The position numbers and the translations under genes are program-made. The notes beneath the pieces were generated by a model. That model worked only from the letters and a program-made list of their open reading frames with translations, ran no database searches and was not told where the DNA came from. Positions 1 to 10,070 of a DNA stretch of 55,130 nucleotides are shown here, piece by piece. The stretch spans positions 1-55,130 of the forward strand of contig JAPHQX010000123.1 of assembly GCA_026196035.1 (NCBI GenBank), in the 5' to 3' direction. Origin of the DNA: Gammaproteobacteria bacterium (lineage in GTDB: Bacteria; Pseudomonadota; Gammaproteobacteria; SZUA-229). Each line of letters begins with the position of its first letter. Position 1 is the first letter of the stretch.

Positions 1-1543
1 TATTAATAATAAATTCCAGTCGCGCAAGACCAACACCATCTACCGGTAACTGCGAACATTCAAATGCCAGTTCAGGATTAGCCAGATTTAGCATAATACG
101 TGTTTGCGTCTTACCCAGCGTTTCAAAATCGTTTGTTTCAACATCAAAATCTAACAGTCCATCATAGATATACCCAGTATCTCCTTCAGCGCAGGAAACC
201 GTCAGCAACTGATTATTCGTAATTGTTAGCGTTGCATCGCCACAACCGACAATAGCCGGTATTCCCAGCTCTCGTGCAACAATCGCCGCATGACAGGTAC
301 GTCCACCACGATTAGTAACTATAGCAGCGGCTATTTTCATAACGGGTTCCCAGTCTGGATCCGTAATGTCAGTTACCAGAACATCCCCAGCCTGCACCTG
401 ATGTAAATCAGCTGCATCCAGAACCACTCGAGCCACACCTGTGGCGATGCGCTTACCAACACTTTTTCCGACTGCTACCACGTCACCCTGCTGATTAAGT
501 TTAAATCGTTGATAATGCTTTAATTCAAGATTAGCCTGTACTGTTTCCGGTCGCGCCTGCAATATAAATAACTCACCGGTCTTGCCATCTTTTCCCCACT
601 CAATATCCATAGGTCGGGCATAATGATCTTCAATTAACACTGCATAACGCGATAATTCAAGAACCTCATCATCTGTCAATGAAAATTGATTTCTTTCTTC
701 TGTTGTCACTTTTACATTGCGGGTTGATAAACCAGCTGTCGTATCCTGCGCATATACCATCTTAATTGCTTTCTGCCCGAGGTTGCGACGAATAATCGGT
801 CGCTTATTTTCAACCAGGGTTTTCTTGAATACATAAAACTCATCAGGATTAACACTACCCTGAACCACATTTTCACCTAAACCGTAAGATGAATTAATGA
901 ATACCACATCACGAAATCCTGACTCCGTATCTAATGTAAACATTACACCGGATGAAGCCATATCTGAACGCACCATTTTCTGAACACCAATCGATAAAGC
1001 CACATCCATATGATTAAATCCTTTATCTTCACGATAGGATATTGCCCGATCAGTAAACAGAGACGCAAAAACCCGTTTACAGGTTAACAGCAAATTACGC
1101 CGTCCGGAAATATTTAAGTAAGTTTCCTGCTGTCCGGCAAAAGATGCATCGGCAAGATCCTCTGCAGTAGCTGAACTACGCACCGCGACATCCGGATATT
1201 CACCATACTCTTCACCCAACTTCAGATAACCCTGAATAATGTCTTCGGCAATTTCATCAGGTATTTCCGCATGCAGCATCCAGCTACGAATTTGCTTGCC
1301 AGTTTTTGCCAGTGCTTTAACATCATGCACATCCAGCGACTCAAGTGCCCGTGAAATTTTCTCCTGTAGATTATTGTGCTTAATAAAATAGTGATAGGCT
1401 TCAGCTGTAGTGGCATAACCGTTGGGGACTTTTATGCCTGCGGATGACAGTTGACTGTACATCTCACCAAGTGAAGCATTCTTGCCGCCGACTTCAGGGA
1501 TACTGTGAATACCAATTGCAGAAAATGGCAAAACATAGGACAT
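1..1543 (-). CDS. ppsA: phosphoenolpyruvate synthase, N-terminal part (runs off the left edge)
   Basis: Reverse-strand translation begins MSYVLPFSAIGIHSIPEVGGKNASLGEMY and contains PDVAVRSSATAEDLADASFAGQQETYLN and TNRGGRTCHAAIVARELGIPAIVGC, diagnostic of PEP synthase. Absent from the ORF track because it is truncated by the window edge. Confidence 0.95.
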   Translation of the reverse strand, partial: MSYVLPFSAIGIHSIPEVGGKNASLGEMYSQLSSAGIKVPNGYATTAEAYHYFIKHNNLQEKISRALESLDVHDVKALAKTGKQIRSWMLHAEIPDEIAEDIIQGYLKLGEEYGEYPDVAVRSSATAEDLADASFAGQQETYLNISGRRNLLLTCKRVFASLFTDRAISYREDKGFNHMDVALSIGVQKMVRSDMASSGVMFTLDTESGFRDVVFINSSYGLGENVVQGSVNPDEFYVFKKTLVENKRPIIRRNLGQKAIKMVYAQDTTAGLSTRNVKVTTEERNQFSLTDDEVLELSRYAVLIEDHYARPMDIEWGKDGKTGELFILQARPETVQANLELKHYQRFKLNQQGDVVAVGKSVGKRIATGVARVVLDAADLHQVQAGDVLVTDITDPDWEPVMKIAAAIVTNRGGRTCHAAIVARELGIPAIVGCGDATLTITNNQLLTVSCAEGDTGYIYDGLLDFDVETNDFETLGKTQTRIMLNLANPELAFECSQLPVDGVGLARLEFIIN

Positions 1544-1624
1544 GATGCATCTCCTGGCCAATAGATTTGGTTAAAATTTAACATCACCAGACTACGCCTG
1601 TATTGCATGAAATCAAGAAATTAT

Positions 1625-1993
1625 TTAAAAACGACCATGCTCCAGCATTAATAAAGTACAGTCTTTAACAAAAGAAATATCGTGATTCATCAAGGCAAGT
1701 TCAAGAGGATCAGATTCAGTGCCGGGATTAAGAATCACCCGGGCAGGTTTCAGCTTTATAATACTATCAATTAAATCCTTGCTACGCTGAGGACCAATAT
1801 ACATGGCAAGCGTATCAACGACTTCAACAATATTTTCAAGTGAGTGCTTAACCACCAGACCTTCTATATTTTCCAGTTTAGGATGCACAGGAATAACATG
1901 ATAACCGTACTCAAGTAACATACGTATGGCCTTGTTGGCATAGCGATGCGATTTGTTACTGGCACCAAGAACAACAATGGTCTGATTTTGCAT
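1625..1993 (-). CDS. CoA-binding domain protein (YccU-like)
   Basis: 122 aa; VVLGASNKSHRYANKAIRMLLEYGYHVIPVHPK and NPGTESDPLE pattern of stand-alone CoA-binding proteins. Confidence 0.8.
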   Translation of the reverse strand: MQNQTIVVLGASNKSHRYANKAIRMLLEYGYHVIPVHPKLENIEGLVVKHSLENIVEVVDTLAMYIGPQRSKDLIDSIIKLKPARVILNPGTESDPLELALMNHDISFVKDCTLLMLEHGRF

Positions 1994-2379
1994 TAGCTGT
2001 TGAGTTGATCAGGCCTGACAAACTTCACCGGCTCAGCTTTTGAAAAGGCCTGATCGTAAATTAATTTAATTGAAACTTCATTATTAATATCTTCTGCGCT
2101 CACCTGCTGTAAATCAGGCAAACGTGTTGCCAGATAAGCCATGGTCGCAGCAATTAACTGTTCATTATCGGATTTGATAGCCATCACCAGCTGATCCGCA
2201 ACAAACTGTGCCTTCTGCTGAACATCGGGTGCAAACAGATGCCCGGCACCATGAGGTATACCCTCATCCATTTTCTGATCCATTTTATTAAGATACTCTA
2301 GCTGATTGGCAGGCAGCTCTTTTGATCTATCATATTCAATTTGTGCTTCACCATTAATCACTGCAACCAGATTTTTCAT
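1993..2379 (-). CDS. conserved hypothetical protein
   Basis: 128 aa ORF immediately upstream of and overlapping the CoA-binding gene; no family recognised. Confidence 0.6.
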   Translation of the reverse strand: MKNLVAVINGEAQIEYDRSKELPANQLEYLNKMDQKMDEGIPHGAGHLFAPDVQQKAQFVADQLVMAIKSDNEQLIAATMAYLATRLPDLQQVSAEDINNEVSIKLIYDQAFSKAEPVKFVRPDQLNS

Positions 2380-2478
2380 AATTAGCCTAATACTTGTTCA
2401 CCAGATTTAACCGACATATTAACATCTATAAGCAATGATTCCCATGCACGCTATGTGCATAATCACCTACCTGCAAGT

Positions 2479-2916
2479 TCAAATATTTTTTTGTACTACA
2501 GCCATGGTTAAGCGTGAAACACAAATCAGCCGATCTTTCTGGTCATGTATTTTAATTTCCCAGACCTGGCTCGACCTGCCTATATGCAATGGACGGGCAA
2601 ACCCGCTAACAACACCCGCTCTAACGCTTCTGAGATGATTCGCATTCACCTCCATACCAACACAAAAAGCTTTCTCATGATCAACAACATAGTTAGCCGC
2701 AATACTACCCAGAGATTCAGCAAAGAGCACCGAAGCACCACCATGCAATAAACCCAGAGGCTGCCGGGTTCGTTCATCCACCGGCATACTACCTTTGAGA
2801 AAGTCATCCCCAACTTCAACAATCTCAATACCCAGCGCACTCACTGCCGTACCCTGACCTCTATTATTAAGCTCATCAATATCGGGGCGTTTATGCCAGA
2901 TCATTACTGTATCCAT
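2479..2916 (-). CDS. hotdog-fold thioesterase (PaaI/YdiI-like)
   Basis: LGIEIVEVGDDFLKGSMPVDERTRQPLGLLHGGASVLFAESLGSIAA matches the hotdog thioesterase signature. Confidence 0.9.
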   Translation of the reverse strand: MDTVMIWHKRPDIDELNNRGQGTAVSALGIEIVEVGDDFLKGSMPVDERTRQPLGLLHGGASVLFAESLGSIAANYVVDHEKAFCVGMEVNANHLRSVRAGVVSGFARPLHIGRSSQVWEIKIHDQKDRLICVSRLTMAVVQKNI

Positions 2917-3005
2917 CCTTTTAATAAAGTTAATACATAATATACCTGTTCATATCAATCACCAAAAATGATAAATTGCTATTTCATATAACTGACTAGC
3001 CTCTC

Positions 3006-3653
3006 ATGACATCAAAACAAAACCCGCAAGCACTTTTATTCATTGCCACTGGCTGTGCACATTGCCCGTCAGTATTACAGTCACTGAGTGAACTGGTGAA
3101 ATCAGGCACACTTAGCTCACTGGAAATCGTCAATATACAACAACAGGCTGAACGGGCCAGTGACCTCAATATACGATCTGTTCCCTGGGTAAAAATTGGC
3201 CCTTTCGAGCTCACTGGTTTACGCTCTAAAAGCGAACTCGAAGAATGGGTAAAACGTGCCGATGAACCTTCGGCAATGGGCGACTATTTTGGCGAACTGA
3301 TGACATCCGGTGAAATTAATAAAGTTCATGAGATTATTAATCAAAATCCAGAATATTTTCCCATGCTATTTGAATTAATGGCCAATACTGAAACATCCCT
3401 CTCTGTTCGCATTGGCATTGGCGCCATTGTCGAAGACTTTGCTGGCAGTGAGTTATTAAAAAACACCATTGATATTCTGGGAACCTATACAAAACACCCG
3501 GCAGCACATGTGCGTACGGATGCCTGCCATTACCTGGGTCTTAGTCAAAGCAAAAAAGCAGTTGCCTACATTGAACCCTTACTGAATGATGAAAACACAG
3601 AAACCAGAGAAGTTGCAGAAGAAGCACTGGAAGAACTCAAGCAATTAACTTAA
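3006..3653 (+). CDS. thioredoxin-like protein with C-terminal HEAT-like repeats
   Basis: FIATGCAHCPSVLQSL CxxC thioredoxin-like start; C-terminal HVRTDACHYLGLSQSKKAVAYIEPLLNDENTETREVAEEAL resembles HEAT repeats. Confidence 0.75.
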   Translation: MTSKQNPQALLFIATGCAHCPSVLQSLSELVKSGTLSSLEIVNIQQQAERASDLNIRSVPWVKIGPFELTGLRSKSELEEWVKRADEPSAMGDYFGELMTSGEINKVHEIINQNPEYFPMLFELMANTETSLSVRIGIGAIVEDFAGSELLKNTIDILGTYTKHPAAHVRTDACHYLGLSQSKKAVAYIEPLLNDENTETREVAEEALEELKQLT

Positions 3654-3698
3654 TAAAACTATTTATATGTACTGACGCTGGTAGACCTTAAAAATTTC

Positions 3699-3864
3699 AA
3701 AAGAAAACGCAAATAAAGATTTTTTATTTTATGGTTATATTGAGCACAGTCAAATAAGCTGGGTACCTGACATTTAAGATCTTTTGACTATGTTCAATAT
3801 GACAATAATGTACAAATATAAATTAACGACTTGTATCAATTTGCGTAGATTTGCGTTTTCTTTT
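3699..3864. repeat. nested inverted-repeat element (16-bp perfect outer arms, 21-bp inner arms with 18 matches)
   Basis: Outer AAAAGAAAACGCAAAT (3699-3714) and its exact reverse complement at 3849-3864; inner GTTATATTGAGCACAGTCAAA (3734-3754) pairs with TTTGACTATGTTCAATATGAC (3783-3803). Confidence 0.75.
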
Positions 3865-3890
3865 ATATCAATTAATTTACAGAGCCACTA

Positions 3891-4589
3891 ATGTTCCCAT
3901 TACACGATGACAATCCGACAAAAATAATCCCTTATATAACGTATATTTTAATCGGCAGTTGTCTACTGACTTTTTTCTGGCAGTTATCTCTGGGGCCTTA
4001 TGCACAAAACGCAGTACTCAGCCTCGGGATGATTCCCGCTGTCGTTTTCAATACACAACAGCTTCACCCTGACCTGGTCACAGTACCCGCTCTGGCAACA
4101 TTTTTCACGTCCATGTTTTTACACGGTGGCTGGATGCATCTCATAGGCAACATGTTATATCTATGGATCTTTGGTAATAATGTTGAAGATGCCATGGGCC
4201 ATAAACGTTTTATTACCTTTTATTTAATCTGCGGTGTGGCGGCTGCGTTAGCTCAGGCCCTACCTGAACCCGGCTCAACCACTCCAATGATTGGTGCCAG
4301 CGGTGCTATCTCCGGCGTTCTGGGCGCCTACCTTTTACTCTATCCCCACGCGCGCGTATTAGTCGCCATCCCCTTTGGTTTTTACATTCATACCACTCGC
4401 ATCAAAGCTGGCTGGGTACTGGGTTTCTGGTTTGCATTACAGATATTTAATTCCATCATGTCTGGCGACCAGCAAGGCGGCGTAGCCTGGGGCGCACACA
4501 TTGGCGGTTTTGTCGCCGGTCTTGCACTAATCCCTTTCTTTAAATACAAACACGTTGCCCTGTTTGCACCGGCACGGAATAACTATTAA
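3891..4589 (+). CDS. rhomboid family intramembrane serine protease
   Basis: MFLHGGWMHLIGNMLYLWIFGNNVEDAMG, GASGAISGVLGAYLLLYP (catalytic Ser) and AHIGGFVAG (His). Confidence 0.92.
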   Translation: MFPLHDDNPTKIIPYITYILIGSCLLTFFWQLSLGPYAQNAVLSLGMIPAVVFNTQQLHPDLVTVPALATFFTSMFLHGGWMHLIGNMLYLWIFGNNVEDAMGHKRFITFYLICGVAAALAQALPEPGSTTPMIGASGAISGVLGAYLLLYPHARVLVAIPFGFYIHTTRIKAGWVLGFWFALQIFNSIMSGDQQGGVAWGAHIGGFVAGLALIPFFKYKHVALFAPARNNY

Positions 4590-4684
4590 TAAGCGCATCA
4601 AGACCCGGGTAAATCAACCAGGAATTTGCTAAACTTGGCGCCTGTCATTAATCACATACACAGCCTGTAGCGACTACATACACC

Positions 4685-6007
4685 ATGGCCCATCACATCC
4701 CAAAAGTTGGCTTTATCAGCCTCGGCTGCCCCAAGGCACTTGTCGACTCAGAACAGATCATTACCCGACTCAGGGCTGAAGGCTACGATATCAGCCCGAC
4801 CTATAATGATGCTGACCTGGTGGTGGTTAACACCTGTGGCTTCATCGATGATGCGGTAGAAGAATCCCTGGAAGCCATCGGTGAAGCACTGAATGAAAAC
4901 GGCAAGGTCATAGTCACCGGCTGCCTGGGCGCCAAGGGTGACATTGTTGCCAGAAACTACCCGCAGGTACTCGCCATCACCGGCCCCCATGCGGCACAGG
5001 AAGTCATGGAAGCGGTACATGCTCATCTACCCCCGGAACATGACCCCCTTACCAGTCTGATCCCACCACAGGGTATCAAGCTGACACCTCGACATTTTGC
5101 CTATTTAAAAATATCCGAAGGCTGCAACCACCGGTGTACTTTCTGCATTATTCCTTCACTCAGAGGCGATCTGGTCAGCCGCCCGGTGGGTGAAGTACTC
5201 ACTGAAGCCGAAAACCTGATCAATGCCGGCGTCAGAGAATTACTGGTGATATCACAGGATACCAGCGCCTATGGTGTTGATGCCAAATATCAGACCGATT
5301 TCTGGAATGGCAAACCGGTTAAAACCAAATTTGAAACCCTGGCTCAGGAACTGGGCGACATGAATGCCTGGATACGTATGCATTATGTTTACCCCTATCC
5401 CCATGTTGATAATGTGATTCCACTCATGGCCGAAGGCAAAATACTCCCCTATCTGGATATCCCCTTCCAGCATGCCAGCCAGAAAGTATTAAAAGCCATG
5501 AAACGTCCTGCCAGCAGTGAAAATAATCTGCAGCGTATCAAGGCCTGGCGTAATATCTGCCCGGACATCACCTTGCGTAGCACCTTCATTGTGGGCTTCC
5601 CCGGTGAAACAGAAGATGACTTCAGTGAACTACTGGATTTTATTAATGAAGCCGAGCTGGATCGCGTCGGTTGCTTTACCTATTCACCCGTCGAAGGTGC
5701 GGTGGCAAACGATATTGCCAAACAGGTTCCTGAAGATATCAAACAGGAACGTTTACGTCGTTTCATGACACTACAGGAAGAAATCAGCGCCGGTAAATTA
5801 TCTAAAAAAGTCGGCCAGACCCTGCAGGTTATTGTTGATGAAGTCGATGAAGAAGGCATCATTGCCCGTAGCATGGCAGATGCACCGGAAATAGACGGTA
5901 TAGTATTTGTTGATACCGATGAAATTCATCAACCCGGTACTTTTTTAACCGTAAAGATCACTGATTCAAATGAACACGACCTGTTTGCCACAGTAGAATC
6001 CGGATAA
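4685..6007 (+). CDS. rimO: ribosomal protein uS12 methylthiotransferase RimO
   Basis: [17 protein letters not shown], radical SAM motif [22 protein letters not shown]-terminal TRAM-like domain. Confidence 0.97.
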   Translation: MAHHIPKVGFISLGCPKALVDSEQIITRLRAEGYDISPTYNDADLVVVNTCGFIDDAVEESLEAIGEALNENGKVIVTGCLGAKGDIVARNYPQVLAITGPHAAQEVMEAVHAHLPPEHDPLTSLIPPQGIKLTPRHFAYLKISEGCNHRCTFCIIPSLRGDLVSRPVGEVLTEAENLINAGVRELLVISQDTSAYGVDAKYQTDFWNGKPVKTKFETLAQELGDMNAWIRMHYVYPYPHVDNVIPLMAEGKILPYLDIPFQHASQKVLKAMKRPASSENNLQRIKAWRNICPDITLRSTFIVGFPGETEDDFSELLDFINEAELDRVGCFTYSPVEGAVANDIAKQVPEDIKQERLRRFMTLQEEISAGKLSKKVGQTLQVIVDEVDEEGIIARSMADAPEIDGIVFVDTDEIHQPGTFLTVKITDSNEHDLFATVESG

Positions 6008-6056
6008 CTCCATTAAACTAATATATACTTGTTAATATCCCATTATGAAGGAATGA

Positions 6057-7061
6057 TTGATGATATTAAAAAAGTCTTCCTCCCCATTAACATTTAGCCA
6101 TATTAGTCACTGTCACCCGTCTTTATACAAAACCCCAGCATTAAACTTACTTTTTATAATTTTTTTAATCCTGCTATTGTTACTACCTAACAAAACATTG
6201 GCCACCAGCCATGATATAAAAATGGTGATTACAGCCGCTTTTGTTTCTGAAAAAGGCATGCCTATATATGATGAACTGGCCAAATACCTGGCACGCAAAT
6301 TAAATCGCAATGTTGATGTAATATCCGGCGTCAGTTACCAGGATTCCAATCTATTACTTAAACAGGGCATTATTCAAATTGGTTTTGTCTGCGGCCTGCC
6401 CTACACCCATAATTTTAATGAAGGTAATTACAGGCTGGTAGCGATACCTGTCATGGCACTTGAGAAAGGTGATTTTCCTGATATCAAGGGATATCAGGAC
6501 ATCCCACAAAAATATTATTCCTACACCATTGTTCACAAAGATTCAGATATAAACAACTGGCAACAGTTAAAGGGTAAAAGCTACACTTATAATGACCAGA
6601 ATAGTAATTCCGGTTACAACATGCCTCGTTACAAACTGGTACAACTTGGCGCAAAAAGCTGGGAAGATTATTTCTCCAGAATCGTCGTTTCAGGCAGTCA
6701 TGAAGAATCCATTAAACTGGTTGCCAATGGTATAGTCGATGCCAGCTCAGTCGATTCACTGGTACTTGATTATGACCGTCATATTGGAGATAAAGATGCA
6801 CATAATGTAAAAATCATTGAACACCTGTTTCCTGGTGGAGCAGGCATACCACCTGTAGTAATAAGCAATAAAGCTGATAAGAAATTGCTTACCCAGATAA
6901 CAAATGAGCTAACCAATATGCATCATGATACTGAAGGTAAAAAAATTCTCGATAAAGCTTTAATTAAGCGCTTCGATTTACCCAATGATGCCAACTATGA
7001 TGATATTCGAAAAATGGAAGCTGCAGCACATAAAGCAGGTTTCAGAGATCATCAGGAATAA
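6057..7061 (+). CDS. PhnD-like phosphate/phosphonate-type periplasmic binding protein
   Basis: Signal-like N-terminus; IKMVITAAFVSEKGMPIYDELAKYLARKLNRNVDVISGVSY, type 2 periplasmic-binding fold typical of PhnD family. Confidence 0.82.
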   Translation: MMILKKSSSPLTFSHISHCHPSLYKTPALNLLFIIFLILLLLLPNKTLATSHDIKMVITAAFVSEKGMPIYDELAKYLARKLNRNVDVISGVSYQDSNLLLKQGIIQIGFVCGLPYTHNFNEGNYRLVAIPVMALEKGDFPDIKGYQDIPQKYYSYTIVHKDSDINNWQQLKGKSYTYNDQNSNSGYNMPRYKLVQLGAKSWEDYFSRIVVSGSHEESIKLVANGIVDASSVDSLVLDYDRHIGDKDAHNVKIIEHLFPGGAGIPPVVISNKADKKLLTQITNELTNMHHDTEGKKILDKALIKRFDLPNDANYDDIRKMEAAAHKAGFRDHQE

Positions 7062-7077
7062 TACACATTAGCCAATC

Positions 7078-8607
7078 ATGAAACTATGGATTCATATAAG
7101 CCTGACTTTTGTAATACTGATTAGCCTGACGGGCATCGCCTCATACGCAGTATATAATAAACAGATTCAGCGAAGCATTCATGAGTCCAACAATAAATGG
7201 AGCAACTTATTTTCACAAACACTGGCAAAAGTCATTACTCGAGATACCCTGGAAAAAAGAACCCGAAAAATAAAAGAAACACTAAAACAGGTAACAAGAA
7301 ATAATTCAGAATTAAAATATCTCCTGGTAGTCGATTTTGATGGCAATATTTTAACCTCAAGCCTTGATGAAGTGTTGCCAGATTTTCTGTTAAAAAAAGA
7401 TCATAAATCTTGCCAGATGACCGATGAAAACACTTACAAATTTAATAACCAGTTAATTCTTGACTCCTCCTATTCTCTGATTAATAAACTGTCTGCACAT
7501 ATCCATGTTGGAATTGACCACAGCATAATCACCAAACATACCAGTGCCATACAGAGAAAAACCCTGCTGATCATGCTTGGCATTATAATAACTGGCATCG
7601 GCATCGCTATTATTCTTGGAAAAAACATCAGCAAACCCATTGAGTTACTATCCGGTAAGATAGAAAAGTTTGGTAACAGCGGTGAACTTGATGAAACACA
7701 CATAGAAACCAGTGACAGGGAAATATTAAACCTCATCCAGAGTTTTACTGAAATGGCCAGCCAGCGCGAAGCACATGAATACGCGTTACAGAACTACAAA
7801 AATAAACTTGAAATTCTGGTACATAAAAAGACTCAACAACTGGAAGATAAAATAAAAATCCAGGAACAAACAGAAACTCAATTACGTGAAGCCGTCACTC
7901 AGGCAAAAAAAGCCAGCCGGGCCAAATCTGACTTCCTGTCCCACATGAGTCATGAATTACGCACGCCGCTCAATGCAGTACTAGGCTTTGCTCAGCTGAT
8001 TAACACAGATAAAGAAGCTCGCACGGTAACAAAAGAAAATTCCCAGGAAATACTCGACGCAGGCCAACATTTACTTGATCTTGTAAATCAGCTACTTGAC
8101 CTGGAAAGCATTGAATCAGGTAAAACAGCATGCACATTGGAACCTGTTAAATGGAACGAAATAATCGATGACTGTATTAAATATATTCAACCTAAAATAG
8201 AAGAACACTCATTAAGCATTAAAAATGATTGCCAGGATAATGAATACTGGGTTATAGCTGACGCTCTTCGCCTTAAGCAGATAACACTCAACCTGTTAAG
8301 TAATGCCGTTAAATACAATAAGGAGAATGGAACTGTCACTATCAAAATACAGAAGATCGATGATAAATGTCGATTAATCGTATCTGACACAGGAAAAGGC
8401 ATATCCGAAGAAAATCACAAAATAGTTTTTGAGCCTTTCAATCGACTAGAAGAAACTTATGGCAACATCGAAGGCTCTGGCGTGGGCCTGACCATCAGCA
8501 AACACCTGATTGAATTAATGAATGGCAATATCGATTTCAGTAGCCAGAAAGGTGTCGGCAGCACATTCTGGCTCGATCTATCCATATATGAACCCATCAA
8601 AGAATAA
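7078..8607 (+). CDS. membrane sensor histidine kinase with HAMP-like region
   Basis: N-terminal TM, second TM near residue 165, HisKA FLSHMSHELRTPLNAVLGFAQLI, HATPase N and G boxes (LLSNAVKYNKENGTV, SDTGKGI, GSGVGLTISK). No receiver domain. Confidence 0.93.
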   Translation: MKLWIHISLTFVILISLTGIASYAVYNKQIQRSIHESNNKWSNLFSQTLAKVITRDTLEKRTRKIKETLKQVTRNNSELKYLLVVDFDGNILTSSLDEVLPDFLLKKDHKSCQMTDENTYKFNNQLILDSSYSLINKLSAHIHVGIDHSIITKHTSAIQRKTLLIMLGIIITGIGIAIILGKNISKPIELLSGKIEKFGNSGELDETHIETSDREILNLIQSFTEMASQREAHEYALQNYKNKLEILVHKKTQQLEDKIKIQEQTETQLREAVTQAKKASRAKSDFLSHMSHELRTPLNAVLGFAQLINTDKEARTVTKENSQEILDAGQHLLDLVNQLLDLESIESGKTACTLEPVKWNEIIDDCIKYIQPKIEEHSLSIKNDCQDNEYWVIADALRLKQITLNLLSNAVKYNKENGTVTIKIQKIDDKCRLIVSDTGKGISEENHKIVFEPFNRLEETYGNIEGSGVGLTISKHLIELMNGNIDFSSQKGVGSTFWLDLSIYEPIKE

Positions 8608-8723
8608 AACACCTGTTGCAGACAAATAGCAAAAACTGTTAACCATAACAACTTGAATGCTATAATCCCCCCGATCCCATATAAGTTATTAATAGAAAAC
8701 AACCTGATGGAATTTTTGAACCC

Positions 8724-9920
8724 ATGATTATTCAACCCAAAACTCGCGGCTTTATCTGCACTACAACACATCCAACCGGCTGCGCAAAAAATGTTGCCGA
8801 ACAGATTGAAAAAGTAAAAGCTCAGGGCTCTATTGAAAACGGCCCCAAAAAAGTACTGGTCATTGGTTCTTCTACAGGCTATGGATTAGCTTCTCGTATC
8901 ACTGCTGCTTTTGGTTCAAATGCAGCAACCATCGGTGTCTTTCTGGAAAAAGCACCTACCGAGAAAAAGCCGGGCTCTGCAGGCTGGTATAACTCGGCTG
9001 CATTCGAAAAAGCAGCACATGATGCAGGTCTTTATGCAAAAAGCATAAACGGTGACGCATTCTCTGATGAAATGCGTGCCAAAGCCATTGAAATGATTAA
9101 AGCAGATCTCGGCCAGGTTGATTTAGTGGTTTATTCACTGGCATCACCGGTACGCAAAATTCCCAAAACGGGTGAAATAATTCGTTCTGCATTAAAACCC
9201 ATTGGCCAGGTATATAAAGCAACCGCTGTTGATACCAACAAAAATGAAATTATCGAAACACAAATAGAACCTGCTAGCGACGAGGAAATTGCCAATACTG
9301 TCACCGTCATGGGCGGTGAAGACTGGGAACTGTGGATGAATGCCCTGGGTGAAGCCGGTGTACTGGCTGATGGTGTCAAAACCATCTCATATAGCTACAT
9401 TGGCACAGATATCACCTGGCCAATTTACTGGCATGGTGCGCTGGGGAAAGCCAAAGAAGATATGGACCGTGCCGCCAGTGAATTACGTGAGGGACTCTCA
9501 GACGTACATGGCACAGCCAATGTTGCCGTATTAAAAAGCGTCGTCACACAGGCTTCTGCTGCTATACCCGTGATGCCTTTATACATTGCCATGAGCTTCA
9601 AAATCATGAAGCAACAGGGTATCCACGAAGGCTGCCTGGAACAGATAGATCGTATGTTCCGTACCCAGCTATATAAACAGGGCGGTCCTGATCTGGATGA
9701 TAATAGTCGTATTCGCATGGATGACTGGGAACTACGCGATGAAGTTCAGCTGCCAGTCAAGGAAACCTGGCCAAAAGTGACCACTGAAAATTTATATGAG
9801 TTAACTGATTATCAGGGATACAAAGATGAATTTATGAAGCTGTTTGGCTTTGGTATTGATAGTGTGGATTATGATGCAGATGTTAATCCACTGGTGGATT
9901 TTAACCCGGAATCTGTTTAA
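8724..9920 (+). CDS. fabV: FabV-type enoyl-ACP/trans-2-enoyl-CoA reductase
   Basis: [24 protein letters not shown]...[16 protein letters not shown], full-length FabV pattern. Confidence 0.95.
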   Translation: MIIQPKTRGFICTTTHPTGCAKNVAEQIEKVKAQGSIENGPKKVLVIGSSTGYGLASRITAAFGSNAATIGVFLEKAPTEKKPGSAGWYNSAAFEKAAHDAGLYAKSINGDAFSDEMRAKAIEMIKADLGQVDLVVYSLASPVRKIPKTGEIIRSALKPIGQVYKATAVDTNKNEIIETQIEPASDEEIANTVTVMGGEDWELWMNALGEAGVLADGVKTISYSYIGTDITWPIYWHGALGKAKEDMDRAASELREGLSDVHGTANVAVLKSVVTQASAAIPVMPLYIAMSFKIMKQQGIHEGCLEQIDRMFRTQLYKQGGPDLDDNSRIRMDDWELRDEVQLPVKETWPKVTTENLYELTDYQGYKDEFMKLFGFGIDSVDYDADVNPLVDFNPESV

Positions 9921-9962
9921 TTCAGCGCCTCCAGTCATTAATGCAGGAAAAAACTGACATAC

Positions 9963-9992
9963 ATTATAACTGCAACTAGTTGCAGTTATAAT
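9963..9992. repeat. perfect 30-bp palindrome
   Basis: ATTATAACTGCAACTAGTTGCAGTTATAAT is identical to its reverse complement; lies between fabV and the next kinase gene. Confidence 0.85.
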
Positions 9993-10070
9993 TACGGGCT
10001 ATTTATATAAAATTTATTATATTCTTCTGTAATTGAAATAATCACACCAATATATGTTATATACATAATT

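Noticed and set aside
4748-5026. Antisense ORF within rimO
   Set aside because: Lies entirely opposite a strongly supported coding region; same reasoning applies to other internal antisense ORFs such as 5252-5473, 16066-16332, 37536-37799 and 43650-43877.
6057-7061. Phosphonate ABC transporter operon
   Set aside because: No ATPase or permease genes are adjacent; the neighbour is a sensor kinase.
9963-9992. Rho-independent terminator of fabV
   Set aside because: The stem is AT-rich at its base and is not followed by a T-run.
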